64,000 bases of DNA, from positions 186,683,001 to 186,747,000 of the forward strand of contig NC_092333.1 of assembly GCF_046630445.1 (NCBI RefSeq). Reading direction: 5' to 3'. Below the pieces are notes generated by a model. That model was given only the letters and a program-made list of their open reading frames with translations, searched no databases and was not told where the DNA came from. This DNA comes from Rutidosis leptorrhynchoides (taxonomy: Eukaryota; Streptophyta; Magnoliopsida; Asterales; Asteraceae). A program made the position numbers and the translations under genes. Below, in pieces: positions 24,486-37,007 of this stretch; the first letter of the stretch is position 1; each line of letters begins with the position of its first letter.

Positions 24486-26031
24486 TGTGATTTGAATAGT
24501 TTGTTCACAAGTATAATAAATAAGTAGATAAAGGATAAGAGAACAAACACAGAGATTTATAGTGGTTCATGAAGATGTTAACTAATCTTCCTTAATCCAC
24601 TCCTCAATTCTAACGAATTGAGAGTTAGTTTCACTATGATGCCCCAAACTCGGTGGAGTGTCCGGATACAACACTAGCTCCTTGATAAGCTGCAACTTAT
24701 GAACTCTTACATCCCGTTGAAGAATTTACAATCACTAAATGCTCTTACCACAAGATCTTAATGCTATCACTAAGTGAAGCCTCACTTATATTCTAGATCC
24801 CTATAAGAAGATAATTTACAAGTAAACTCACAGCTAAGTTTACACACACTCTTACTTAAATCACTCTAAATTGATTACAATGAAATTTGAATGATATCAG
24901 TAAATATATTGAAATGTATGTGCAAGAGGTGAGTTTTCAAGTGCTCCAAGGTTTGGCTTTTATAAGAAAGAGAAATTCAAACCCGAATAACTGCGGCTTA
25001 CCCCACGGTCTGCAACCCTATTCTCTGAATTTTGTAGCCGTTTGAGATATTTTATTTTGGCTTTTTCCCTTATTATATGGCTACAATTAGATGCCAAAAA
25101 CATCTGAAAAGACCTGCATTACCCCTTTTGTTTTAGAGGCATTCTTTGAAGTTGACCTTGCTTGAAAGGGGTAAGTCACTTTGTACTAGAAGGGTGTCAT
25201 TGATTTCCTTTTAAGGCACATGCAGAATTTTGATCACATGACAACCATATGCTTCCAAACTTCAAGTCACAAGTCTTCAACTCTTTTGTCACTACTAGTT
25301 TTGCAAGTATGTGCTCTTATTAGTTACATGCAAGCTTCTAATTTAGACTACCTTGTTTTTATGTGAAGACTTTTGGGAGTTTAGACTAAACTCTTATTAA
25401 ACGCATAATTAGTGCTTAATGGTTAATCAAGTGTAGAGCATCTCTTTAATTGAGATTTAATGACCATCTTTAAGTTTTACAATTTTTAATTAGATTTATA
25501 AAAATATACTTTGGAAAAGAACTTTTAGCCATACTTGAATGTTTAACATTTATCATAAGCTAAAAGTGTCATTAAGGTGTCTAAAGTGTGATTAACCATG
25601 ATTAGTCCTTTAATGACCAAAACTCATTTGAATATGAAGAAGGCAACTATTCTAAGTATGTTTAAATAAGTTTTGTAAATTATAGATGCCCCGAAGTATT
25701 CAAACATTTTTCGATCAAAAATTGGACAGTGGTTTCTGCAATCGACCCACAACTGACCGTGGAGTCGACCGTGTACCTTGTTTAGAAGAACAAAGGTACA
25801 GGGTATCCACGGTCTAGCCTACGGTCAACCGTGGACCGACCGTGCTCCCTTAGTGTGTTTTCAAATGACTCTTTTAACTTATCGGTTTTGGGTATTGGTC
25901 GTTTGCTAGAGATAGTGTTGGCTTATGAACGTGTGTTGTTCTATACCTTGGTGTAAGTACACAAGACTTGGTGTCATCATCAAAACAAAGTGTTTAACAT
26001 TTGAATATTAATATTGGATTACTAATCAACA
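24486..26031 (-). repeat. S1 3' LTR
   Basis: The right end (LTR start) is clear: sense TGTTGATTAGTAATCC directly follows the tract complement of ttctccccctttttg. The left end is inferred at tgtgatttgaatag, giving TGT...ACA ends. A sense TATA box (complement of cttttataag) lies near 24957-24966. GC-rich repeats of gaccgtgg / ccacggtc at 25740-25850 and one at about 25000 stand out from the AT-rich background. No gene is seen. Confidence 0.7.
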
Positions 26032-26235
26032 TTCTCCCCCTTTTTGATGATGACAAACCTATGTAAGTATGCTTAAGTATATAATACAACACATGTGTTA
26101 ACATCACTTAACATACACTTTCTCCCCCTTTTGTTGAAGCATAAATGTTAGCTCCATCTAGAACTAAGCGCACCCTAGAGTATTGCTCCCCCTTGAATAG
26201 TACGTAGCGGTTGATGATATAGCTCCCCCTTGAAA
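26032..26235 (-). other. S1 polypurine tract region, four tracts
   Basis: Complements of ctccccctt-type tracts occur at about 26033-26045 (adjacent to the LTR), 26121-26133, 26186-26195 and 26222-26231. Multiple polypurine tracts upstream of the 3' LTR have been described for Sireviruses. Confidence 0.75.
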
Positions 26236-26377
26236 TGTGCAATATAAAACTCATAGAAAAGATCATTAGTACACATAAATCATAATAATAATGCATTACA
26301 CATCTCAAGCATAAGTCTTAATCATGAACTAGATTTAACATAACAACTCGCCCTTAAGACAATTCTAACTAACATTT

Positions 26378-27070
26378 TTAAAGATAATTAGCATTGGTGC
26401 TGACGGCGTCCGAGATATCAGAGTCCTCAGAGTCGGAAGAGAGGATAGTGAGGATAGTGATAGGAGTGGCGATCCAAAAGGTAAGTGGAGTGGTTGACAC
26501 CGAGCGAGGAATCTCTAGAGGAGTTATCATCCCTAGGTGGCGGAAGATGTGATTTAGGTGAATGAAATAATGAAGCGGACGATTAGGAAGATTTCGAAGA
26601 GTTTTCATTCGTTGAGTTACAATAAAGGATAGGTTTATGGCCTCGTTTGAAAGAAAGGACCATAGGATGGCTACCTCGGTTCACGAGAGATGATAAACCG
26701 AATTCTCCCTACAAAAGATATTGTGTCGGATGACGGCTAGAAGGAGTTGAAGATCATGTCAGATCTTGGAATCTTGAATACGAATGCGACTATTGAGACT
26801 TTGAGGTGCTTTCGAATGAGTGATGGTAGAGAGTACTTCTTGTACGGGATAAGTTAGGTGCAAGGATCTAAGGTCGGTTCGAGGGGTGTAGAAATCACGA
26901 CCTTGTGAGGGAATTATCATGACCGAAGCAAAGTATGAAATAGGCCGAGTGTGAAACTCTCTACCGAGTTTAAATTTAACTTGATTAGTGTAGACAAGTT
27001 CAAAGTTGGCGTAAAATTATCGAATAAAAGGTGGGTAGATAACCTCATCTAGATTTAAGAATGAAAACAT
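26378..27070 (-). pseudogene. S1 extra ORF downstream of pol (decayed)
   Basis: One minus-strand frame from ATG 27070 to TAA 26378 reads through three internal stops. It contains FYANFELVYTNQVKFKLGRE, VMIIPSQGRDFYTPRTDL, LQLLLAVIRHNIF and, in the last open part, MKTLRNLPNRPLHYFIHLN...RHLGM. The layout resembles proteins usually labelled putative plant transposon protein, which sit downstream of pol in some plant retroelements. This is remembered resemblance, not a search result. Related coding may extend beyond 27070 in another frame (KWKLDHLMKKELFTM). Two of the stops are TGA where CGA or TGG would be expected. Confidence 0.45.
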
Positions 27071-27888
27071 TCTTTTTGAGTGAATGTTTTGTGGAGGTTT
27101 GGAAATTAATCATAGTGAACAACTCTTTCTTCATGAGGTGGTCGAGTTTCCATTTGTCGTTGGTGATACGCCGCACATTGCCCTCATGTGTTAGTCATTT
27201 CCTAGGAACATAAGTATTTTAGCAAAATGGATGTTGATAACATGATTTTGAAAACCTATATGATGGATATATGTCGATTAATTCTTGTCTAGACACATTT
27301 TCTAAAAAAAAAAGTAAGGTGTGCCATTTTGAAAAGTTAGACAAGGTTCATCATTTCAATTTTTGTTTACCATTGCTTGATAAGTATCATGAGATTGATA
27401 ATTATCATAAGATCTAGGTCAAACATTTGTGTGTTCATGAATGGTTTGAAAAGAAAATCAACTTGTGTGGATTATGCAAGAAAAAGTTCCTACTTTGCAC
27501 TCTATGAATTGAAACTTGTATAAGTTAATTTTTCACACAATTGATAGGTTATACATCAAAACAAGTGTTCCTATTAGTTATGAAAGACACAAAAAATTAT
27601 TCTCATGTGAGATTATGCAAGTGATTGAGGATTACATGAGAAAATTTTAAAGTAAGCAAAATAAACAAAATTTGGAAGCTTACAATTTGAGGACCACTAG
27701 ATGTTAGAGAGAAGGGAGATAATGAATGTCTGGAATCTAGTGGTTGGGGTTTAAGAAAGGAGTGGGGGTTGGTAAAAAGGTGGTTTAGATAATAAAGATG
27801 GTGAGGAAAAGGACAAAACAGTCATCAGCCGTTGTGCGGTTGACCCCATGGTCGACCGTGGTTCGACCACACATCTTCAGTTGCTTAT
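27071..27888 (-). other. S1 spacer between RNase H and extra ORF
   Basis: Mostly AT-rich without a recognised domain. At 27838-27870 it contains a GC-rich cluster, ttgaccccatggtcgaccg, with gacc recurring every 12 bp. This is related to the cluster in the S1 LTR at 25740-25850. Confidence 0.5.
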
Positions 27889-28091
27889 TTAAAGCACAAG
27901 TTTCATCATACTCAACCCATTCCTAAGTAGAGTGAAGGTCTCCTTTTTCAAAGGTTTAGTAAAGATTTCAGCAATATTTTCGGTGGAGTCTACCTTATCA
28001 ATCACAATATTCCCTTACATAAAAAGTGGTGCCTAATGTCTATGTGTTTAGTCCTAGAGTGTAATATTTGATTTTTAGATAGGTCTATAGC
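27889..28091 (-). pseudogene. S1 RNase H C-terminus
   Basis: The minus strand begins AIDLSKNQILHSRTKHIDIR, the typical Ty1/Copia RNase H C-terminal signature. After a frameshift near HHFLCKG it continues with IVIDKVDSTENIA, IFTKPLKKETF and a stop. The 5' side is cut by the T2 LTR at 28092. Confidence 0.85.
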
Positions 28092-31000
28092 TATAACACC
28101 CCGCAAAATTTCCATCTGACGGCGTGTTAATCTAGGTCCCATAGTTAACAGTTACGCCCTCTATATGAGACGTTTAAAGCAATCACATTTAATTTTATTA
28201 AAGTTGACTTTCAAAACATAAGTCAATAATCCCAAAATAGAAATACTGTTGTGATCGTAACCACAAGCCAACAGTATTTAAATTGTTTTAAAAGTTTCAA
28301 ATGCGAAAGTAAATAATGTTCTTTAAAAGTATGCTGACTCCAAGGCCAGACCATGCAGCAAACAAAACGGAAGTCTACCTCTTAAGGACCTGAGAATAAA
28401 ACACGCAAAAATAGGTCAACAATAATGTTGGTGAATCTACAGGTTTAAAATAATGTAACGGTATCTGAAAAACAGTTATCAGAAAATAGTTTAAGTCCCT
28501 TGACCATGAGATTTTACAAGTACAACTCCAAGTTGCAAAACGTTTGCATAATCTATGAGCACCTGAATACTAGCAATGACCCGAGTATAGAAACCACTAT
28601 ACCCGCCTTTACCTCATAAAATGTTAGACATTTGTTCGAGTGTATCTAATGTTCAAAGTAAATGCACCATGGTTAATATTGTAGAGTAAGGTTGTCAACC
28701 TAACGGATCTGTCCATCTAAATTGTGCTTACACCGATGGTATTAAAAGTATTCAAACTAGAGGCTTTGTGAACAAACTTAATATGCATATATAGTACTCG
28801 TGTCAATACAAAAAGCATTTGATAATGTAAGTATAACAGCGTGCATTCTCATCCCTGAAAACATATAAAAAGCGGGACTGTAGACTCACCTTTGAATAAG
28901 CTCAGATGACAGACAAAAACTTGTACGAATTATAGCCGAGTAATGCAACCTAAGTATACGTATTTAAGTTGGTCATTAATTATGTCTTAAACAAATGTGG
29001 TTTCATAGTATAAGTTGTCTTATTGCTCGACTCGACGCGTTTCAAAGTAAAAGTCAACATACAATCAACTAGTTCATGCAAGTCAAACAAAGTCAACCGA
29101 AGTCAAACCGAAAGTCAAACTTGGTCAAAGTAGTCAACTAAAGCCAACATCAGTAGGTTCATGTCAAATGTTGGTCAACATGTCAAACCTAAGTCAAACA
29201 ACACGTTTTGGATCATAAATGGTTAATTTCACAATTTCAGTTTATCGTTGTGCACAATGTTCATGTACATGTAGCAAACTTAGTATGTTGTCTCATAGTA
29301 AAAAATTTAAGTAAATATGGCAAACTCTAGATCATAAGTATACTCAAAATTAATTCCAAAAAGTCCAGCCAGGGTCTCATACGATAATTAAAAGTCAGGA
29401 ATCAGAAGGGGTACATTTGTAGTTTATCAAGTCAGTTTCTGACCGCGCACTGATTTCGTTTTGGCTATAAATGGAGCTAGGAACATGCAATTGACACAAG
29501 GTCAGTTTCCATAGTTCAAGGACAAGCCAGACTAACACATTTCAAAAGTTGAGCAATTTTTGTGTAGCCAATTTGTACAGTTTATTCGTGTAAGTTGAAT
29601 GTTCAGTTTTCAGCTCAATTCAGAAGTTACAGAAAGTATGGCACTAGTGTGCCCAATTCATAAGGTTTTGGAGGTTGCAATAAACTGAGAATATACCACA
29701 TAACATATAAAGATTCATATTCCAGAAGCATACATGCTATTGCAATAAACTCAAACCACATAGTATAACACAGAGAGCAAGTTGCAGATTCGATTCTAGT
29801 TTAGCTAATCACATTCACACGCAGTTATCCGAAGATCTAGTTATAATTAGACTATGATATCTACATGAAAGGTGAATTAATTTTTGTGTAATTTTCAAAT
29901 ATGCAAAGGTTTAAACACAGAAGTTAACACATTTTATCAGACAAGGCTGCTTTCACGCAAGTGCTGTATAATTCCACTTTTACACTAAATCAAGCATATC
30001 TCGAGTTATACATAAGCAAACGACATGATATCCTAGTGTAACTTGAGTGTTTTTAAATTATATTTCCAGTGGTATAAGTTTCATAAGCCAATTCGTAGTC
30101 TATCAAACCCAGATTTCCGATTACACACAAAAACATAACGTTAATTTCAATTGGCCATAACTTGATCATCCGGAAACGAAATCAAGCGAATCCAAAGCCT
30201 AAAATCAATAGTTTTTCGCAAGGAATCCAATTAATACATAATATCATGCATTTGAAAAACTTAATTTTACTGATCATGCCATAACAAATTCGGTTTTAAA
30301 CCCTAACGCATCAAACGATCAAATTAACGATAACAATTAACATGTACGCGTATAGACTTGAGCAATTGACAACATAACTATGAAACATCAATAAAAATCA
30401 GATTTTTAAGATTAGGGTTTATGTAAATGTACCTTAGATCGCGAAAAGAACAATACACACGCGTAGGGGATAACACGAATTGCAACTTTGATGTACAAGG
30501 TTTAATCAAAAATTGAGTTTTAAGTGTGTGTGTGTGTGTGCTATGGGCGACGGCAGAAGAGAGGGGATGAGGGAGACCAATTAGTCGAATAAAAAAAATA
30601 AGCGGAAGGGTTTCTATTATTTGCTTGCTAAATATATTTAATTAGGGCCTAAACTTAATCACCACACTAGTACTAATAAGCCCAAGATAATAAAAATAAG
30701 GGGAATGGGGGAGGGGTCGATCGAATGGCCCATGGGGGTGACTCCCGGGCTCATGTTTCGCAAAAGCTTGTACTCGTGGTCCGTTTCAAGTGCCGTTTAC
30801 TCGTACCGAAGGCCCGGAACGCTAAACCGATCGTTAAGACTCAACCAAACGTTAATTTATTAAAAACCTACTAAATTAATTATTTTTAAAAAGTTAATAA
30901 TTAATAAATTAATTATTAAAATAAACCCGAGCGTTTTGTTGCTCAAAAAGCAGTCATCAAAACCATATCATTTTTATCGTATTTCATTATCCGAAATATT

Positions 31001-31153
31001 TATTCGTATTAATATCAACCCATATTAATTATTGTAACCCTCCAAGGATCAAGTACGTATTTATTACACATAAACACATAAAAGTCAAGTAATCGCCGTT
31101 AAATAAACTAACGAAAAGTTAACGGAAGTAACGGAAAAAGCAGGGTTGTTACA
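28092..31153 (-). repeat. T2 3' LTR
   Basis: A 3062-bp LTR. Sense start is TGTAACAACCC at 31153; the end is ...GGGGTGTTATA at 28092, where the expected CA has become TA. The hairpin CAACA-TTAT-TGTTG (sense) is at 28417-28430, followed by TTATTCTCAGGT. A (tg)n run occurs near 30522-30540. No gene is seen in these 3 kb. There is no second LTR in the window, so the boundaries rest on end motifs and adjacent sites. Confidence 0.8.
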
Positions 31154-31189
31154 TTACCCACCTGTTATTGAAAATTTCGTCCCGAAATT
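31154..31189 (-). other. T2 polypurine tract and preceding palindrome
   Basis: The plus strand reads ttacccacctgttattg followed by aaaatttcgtcccgaaattt. In sense this is the same AAATTTCGGGACGAAATTT palindrome as in T1 and L1, then an acaggtgggtaa tract before TGTAACAACCC. Confidence 0.85.
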
Positions 31190-32053
31190 TTAATGATCGT
31201 CCGCTGAAGTAGTTTCCTCGGGAAACGGTTGCAGGTACTTCAGTCTCATCTGGTCTTCACGCTCCCACGTGAACTCTGGTCCTCTTCTCGCGTTCCACCG
31301 AACCTTAACGATAGGAATTCTACTTTGTTTCAACTGTTTGACCTCACGGCCCAAGATTTGGACAGGCTCTTCAATGAAATGAAGTTTGTCGTCGATACGC
31401 AGTTCCTATAATGGAATAATCAAATTCTCATTGGCTAGGCACTTCTTTAGGTTGGATACATGAAAAACGTCGTGTATACCGCTGAGTGCTTATGGTAGCT
31501 CCAATCTGTAAGCCACCAGTCTAACCCTTTCGGTTATCTTGAACGGTACAACATATCTAGGACTCAGTTTACCTCGTTTTCTAAATCGTACGACACCCTT
31601 CCAAGGTGATACCTTAAGCATAACTTTGTCACCAACTTGGAATTCTATGTCCTTCTCTCTAACATCGACGTAACTCTTTTGACGACTCCGAGCCATTCTC
31701 AATCGTTCCTGAATCTGTAGAACTTTCTCAGTTGTCTCGTGAATAATCTCAGGACCTGTCAACTGACTATCCCCCAATTCGCTCCAACATACATGAGATC
31801 TACACTTCCTTCCGTACAACGCTTCAAAAGGTGTAGCTTTAATGCTTGCATGGTAGCTGTTATTGTATGAGAACTCAGCTAGTGGTAAGTACTTATCCCA
31901 TCCGTTTCCAAAATCAATGACACATGCTCACAACATGTCCTTAAAAGTCTGAATAGGTCGTTCGCTTTGGCCATCTGTCTGGGGTGATATGCTGTACTCA
32001 TATATAAGCGGGTCCCCATTGCTTTCTGTAATGACTGCCAAAATCTGGAAGTG
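31190..32053 (-). pseudogene. T2 integrase, C-terminal half
   Basis: Continues integrase on the left side of the solo LTR. A frameshifted piece contains RFWQSLQKAMGTRLYMSTAYHP and, in another frame, [17 protein letters not shown] (the catalytic Glu region). Then an open stretch 31819-31490 has [31 protein letters not shown] and [18 protein letters not shown]. The tail read from 31410 to 31190 gives EEPVQILGREVKQLKQS and [15 protein letters not shown], the chromodomain-like end. Stops occur near 31489 and 31408. Confidence 0.85.
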
Positions 32054-33928
32054 TGATAGTGCTCCAAATGAATATATATTTAGGCTCAATATCCTTCCAA
32101 TATGTAAAGCTTTTAGTTGGAATTGTTCTATTTTTATGTAATAATCGTTCAAATAAATAAGTGCGAAGACAAAAGACAGAATCGATGATTTAAAGACGCA
32201 AATGACCAAAAAGCTAAAAAGTACAAAGTACAATCCAAGTGGTTCAATTTATTGATGAGAAATGCCTAAAAATGACAAGAGTACAATCCGCGAAATGTAA
32301 AGTACAAGATATCTAAGCGTACGAAAAGGCGTTCGAAAATTCGGAACTGTGACATAAACCGAGCATCAACGTACAACTCAACGGAGCTAAAATTACAAGT
32401 CAACTATGCACAAGAATATAATATAATATATATATAATTATATGAAATTATATATTATTATATTATATATTATAATATTCAGCAGTCCACGTTTAACTCA
32501 ATTTGGTGTGCTGGAATCCGAAGCTCCGCACTCGCAGAGCTGTAAGGCACAAAAGTACCGCACTCGCGGAGCTGTACAGTTCAAAGTGGGCATATAAAAG
32601 CTCACGCATTCATCACACCTTTTTCCAATCTCTCAATCTCTATATGTAATATATTTATATTATAATTATAATTTTAATTTAAGATTAATAATAAATTATG
32701 GTTTAGTTGGGTTATTGTAAGAAATGTTTTACGGGTTTTAAAGTCAGAACTCTGTCCGTGTAACGCTACGCGATAAATAATCACTGTAAGCTATGTTCTT
32801 CCTTTTTCAATTAATGTATGTAACTAAGTTATTATTATGCATATTTGAGCCGAAGTAATCGTGATGTTGGGCTAAATATTAAAATGGGGTTATTAGATTT
32901 TGTACCATAATTTGGGTTTGGACAAAAGACCGACACTTGTGAACATTGGACTATGGACTATTAATAGATGGGGGTATTGTCTAATTGAATGACAACTCAT
33001 TGGAATCTGTCGAACCTATCTTCAAATTAGTTAATCTAATAATTATTAAATGATTATGCATGTCCTATTTAGTGACGTTTATACGACATCTTTTACAAAT
33101 CATTTAATTTAATCAATTGGATTGGGTAATTTATTATTCATTATGGCTAAGTGAATAAATTAATGTATCATGGGCTAATTATAACAGGGGTGGATTACAT
33201 ACAAGAGTAATTGGTGTAATTGTTAACAAAGTATTAAAACCTTGGATTATACGCAGTCGATAACCTGGTATAATCATTAAACAAAGTATTAAAACCTTGT
33301 TACAGTTCGAATCCCTAATTAGTTGGAATATTTGACTTCGGGAATAAGGTTAATTTGACGAGCATTTTATAATTATGACCGATGGACTATTATGGACAAA
33401 AACCAAATAGGTATCAAATAAACCAGGACAAAGGACAATTAACCCGGGTAATAATTAATTAAAATCAAAACGTCAAACATCATGATTACGGAAGTTTAAA
33501 TAAGCATAATACTTTTATTTCATATTTCATCGTACCTTTATTTACTGTCATTTTAATTACTGTAATTTACTTTATCGCAATTTAAATTCTATCATTTATA
33601 TTATCGTCATTTATCTTTACGCTTAAAATATAAAATCGACAAACCGGTCATTAAACGGTAAAACCCCCTTTTATAATATTACTACCTATATATAATTATA
33701 TATATTTGTATAAATATAGTTGTTAAAAATATAGTACGTTATCACTAGCTCCCTGTGGAACGAACCGGACTTATTAAAAACTACACTACTCTACGATTAG
33801 GTACACTGCCTATAGTGTTGTAGCAAGGTTTAGGTATATCCCATAAATAAATAAATAAAACTTGTGTAAATTCATCGTATTTCGTAATAAACAATAATAT
33901 TATTTCGTATACACCGCTGCACACATCA
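32054..33928 (+). repeat. Solo LTR of an Athila-type element (copy A) in T2 integrase
   Basis: A 1875-bp TGATAGTGC...CACATCA repeat flanked on both sides by aagtg (32049-32053, 33929-33933). It is colinear with the A1 LTR in motif order: ttagttg(g/c)aattgttct, gaagacaaaagacag, tattaaaaccttg direct repeats, ccctgtggaacgaaccgg, and ggtacactgcctat. Two dyads with cgcactcgc cores at 32522-32541 and 32558-32569 are 32 bp apart, upstream of a TATA box at 32593. No internal region is present, so it is a recombination product. Confidence 0.92.
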
Positions 33929-34754
33929 AAGTGAATCTGCTGTCGCGATCGGATATAATAGATATAGGCACTCCATGCCTAGAGACGACTTCCTTAATGT
34001 AGATCTGAGCCAACTTCTCCATTTTATCAGTTTCTCTTATCGGTAAGAAATGTGCAGACTTAGTGAGATGATCCACGATAACCCAAATAGTATCGTAACC
34101 TCCCACAGTTCTCGGCAATTTCGTAATGAAGTCCATGGTAATACCTTCCCACTTCCACTGGGGAATTTCTAGTTGAGTCAATAACCCTGATGGCTTCTGA
34201 TGTTCAGCCTTGACTTTTACACAAGTCAAGCACTTACTGACATAGGTAGCAATGTCAGCTTTCAAATTTGGCCACCAATAAAACGCCTTCAATTCTTGGT
34301 ACATTTTATCTGATCCCGGATGAATTGAGTACCTTGACTTGTGTGCTTCCTCCAACACTAGTTCTCTCAATCCACCAAACTTTGGTACCCAGATTCGATT
34401 AGCAAAGTACCATGTTCCATCCTCCTTGATGTCAAATTTCTTATCCATTCCTGTGAGAAATTCAACATCGACGTTTTCTTGCTTCACGGCTTCTCGTTGT
34501 GCTTCACGGATTTGTGATGTGAGATTCGTACGGACAACTATGTTAAGAGCCTTAACCCTAAGAGGTTTCTCTCGCTCTTTTCTGCTTAAAGCATCCGCCA
34601 CAACATTCGCTTTACCCGGATGGTATTGAAGTTCGTAGTTATAATCGTTAAGTAGTTCCATCCAACGTCGTTGTCTCATGTTGAGCTGTTTCTGGTCAAA
34701 TATGTGCTGTAAACTCTTATGGTCAGTGAAGATAGTAAACTTGGTTCCATACAA
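33929..34754 (-). pseudogene. T2 RNase H end and integrase N-terminal half
   Basis: Open from 34754 to the solo LTR. It holds [35 protein letters not shown], the complete integrase zinc site ([19 protein letters not shown] ... CLTCVKVK), and the core start [18 protein letters not shown] and [11 protein letters not shown]. The reading frame is uninterrupted here. The integrase was cut within the segment after the second catalytic Asp by the solo LTR. Confidence 0.9.
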
Positions 34755-35840
34755 GTAGTGTCTCTACATTTTAAATGCAAAGACAACAGCTCCTAATTCA
34801 AGGTCATGCGTAGTGTAGTTCTGCTCATGGATCTTTAACTGACGCAATCCATAAGCAATAACTTTATTTCGTTGCATAAGCACGCAACCCATTCCTTGTC
34901 GTGAGGCATCACAATAAACAACAAAATCTTCACTTCCCTTAGGTAGAGACAATATCGATACAGTTGTTAACTTCTCATTCAATAACTGAAATGCAGTTTC
35001 TTGCGGTTCTGACCACTCATACTTCTTGCCCTTATGAGTCAACGCAGTTAATGGTCGGGCAATCTTAGAGAATCCTTCAATGAATCTCCTGTAGTAACTA
35101 GCAAACCTAAAAATTGTCGGATCTGAGTTGGCGTCTTTGGAGCTTCCCAATTCTTAACCGACTCAATCTTTACTGGTTCGACCTGTATTTCATTGGCCCC
35201 TACAACATGGCCAAGAAATTGTACCTCTGGTAACCAAAAGTCACACTTAGAGAACTTTGCATACAACTGCTCTTTTCTAAGCATGGTCAATATCGATCGT
35301 AGATGCTGTTCGTGATCTTCCTTGTTCTTGGAGTACACCAATATATCATCAATAAACACAATGATGAATTTATCTAAGTATGGCTTACACACACGGTTCA
35401 TGAGGTCCATGAACACTGCTGGTGTGTTTGTCAAACCAAACGGCATCACTGTAAACTCATAATGTCCATAACATGTTCTAAATGCCGTCTTCAGGACATC
35501 AGCTTCTTTGACTCTCAATTGGTGATACCCGGATCTCAAATCAATCTTCAAATAACAATTAGATCCCTGCAGCTAATCAAATAAGTCATCAATCCTCGGT
35601 AGCGGATACCAATTCTTGATTGTCAACTTGTTCAATTCTCTATAGTCGATACACAATCTCATCGACCCATCCTTCTTCTTAACAAACAAGACTGGAGCTC
35701 CCCAAGGTGAAGAACTCGGTTGGATAAATCCCTTGTGTAACAACTCTTACAATTGGCTAGACAACTCTTGAAGCTCTGGGAGTGCAAGTCTGTACGGTGC
35801 GCGAGCCACTGGTGCCGCTCCTGGCACTAATCTCTCTAAA
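34755..35840 (-). pseudogene. T2 reverse transcriptase and RNase H start
   Basis: The open part 35551-35048 shows [52 protein letters not shown] and [10 protein letters not shown]. After a frameshift near 35100, 35150-34764 gives [38 protein letters not shown] and [14 protein letters not shown]. The N-terminal RT part (35840-35552) is readable only with stops ([47 protein letters not shown]). Catalytic residues of RT and RNase H are retained, but the frame is broken several times. Confidence 0.88.
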
Positions 35841-37007
35841 ACTCAACTTCTTGGTGCGATGGAAGACCAGGTAATTCCTCAAGAAAAACTTCAAGAAATT
35901 CCTTAACTATAGGAACATCTTCGGGTCTCCTTTCTTCAGGTACAATTTGGCTTACATGAGCCATAAACGCGATACATCCCTTTCTCACATACTTCTGAAC
36001 TTTCAAGGAGTTAATGAGATGTAATTGTGAGCCATTCTTTTCTCCATAAATAATCATAGGTTCACTGTTAGCAATAGGAATACGAATAGCCTTTAGGTCA
36101 CAGACCACCTCGGCTTTGTTATCAGCTAACTAGTCCATTCCAACCACAAGGTCAAAACTTCCCAGTTTAATAGGTATCACATCAATGCTAAAAGGCTTAC
36201 CCTCTAACGTCAAAGTACAACCGCGATAAATCTTATCGGCTCTCATCAGGTTACTATTCCCTAGTTCTATAGAATACATGTTATCTAGGGGAGAAACAGG
36301 ATTTTTAACATTGTGATAGACTTATTTAGATATAAAACTTCTATCAGCACCAGTATCAAACAAAACATAAACAGGTTGATCATTGAGTGAAAACGTAGCC
36401 GTGACTAGCTTCAGATCATCACGAGCTTCCGCAGAATTGATGATGAACGCTCTTCCTCGAGCATTCCCATTGTTTTTATTCTTAGGACAGTCCTTCTTGA
36501 AATGGCCCGGCTGTCCACAACCATAACAGTTCTTACCATTACCAGCATTGTTCGCATTGCTTGCAGTGTTGTTGTTGTTGGGGTTGCCGTTGAGGTTAAC
36601 CTTACAATCCTTAGACAAATGGCCAAACTTCTTGCATCGGTCACAAATTATAACATCACAGTTTCTGGTGTGATGCTTGCCACACTTTTGACATTGTGGC
36701 TTTTTGCCCTTATACCCGGAGTTAGTTCCCGTGACCCCAGTGTCGTTGCGGTAAGAATCTTGCTTCTTGAATGGCTGTTGGTTAAAATTCTTATCTTGAC
36801 CACCATTCTAGTTTCTCTTACCATCTTTGGTCTTATTCTCATTCACTGTAGTACCCTTTCCTCATTGGGCAATTTGGTCGTAACAAACTAGCCATGTCAA
36901 TAGCTTCTTGCACGTTTGCGGGTTTAGAAGTAGTGACCCCGCCTTGAATATTCTCACTTAGACCTTCGATGTACATTTCCACCTTACGCCTCTCATGAGT
37001 AACCATC
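35841..37007 (-). pseudogene. T2 gag C-terminal part, nucleocapsid and protease
   Basis: The right end reads VTHERRKVEMYIEGLSENI and VQEAIDMASLLRPNC (capsid C-terminus), then stops. Zinc-binding segments QCQKCGKHHT / CDRCKKFGHLSKDC and CYGCGQPGHFKKDC follow. The protease active site is LFDTGADRSFISK at about 36322-36360 and ends in a stop. The protease C-terminus to EEFLEELPGLPSHQ-like sequence is open in 36108-35836. A1 is inserted at 37007/37008. Confidence 0.88.

Larger units (their letters stand above)
24486..28091 (-). mobile_element. S1: 3' part of a Sirevirus-like Ty1/Copia element
   Basis: Minus-strand order is RNase H end (28091-27889), spacer, decayed extra ORF (27070-26378), several polypurine tracts, then LTR. 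The extra ORF downstream of pol and the repeated polypurine tracts fit the Sirevirus lineage. The 5' part is missing because T2 is inserted at 28091/28092 and its far end is outside the window. Confidence 0.78.
28092..37007 (-). mobile_element. T2: second Tekay-like Ty3/Gypsy element, 5' end cut off
   Basis: Minus-strand order: gag C-terminal part (37007 downwards), nucleocapsid, protease, RT, RNase H, integrase, tract, 3' LTR. Its proteins are close to those of T1 (same [17 protein letters not shown] and DGQSER motifs). It inserted into S1, was hit by a solo Athila-type LTR in integrase, and was cut in gag by A1. The 5' LTR and gag N-terminus would be right of A1, outside the window. Confidence 0.88.
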
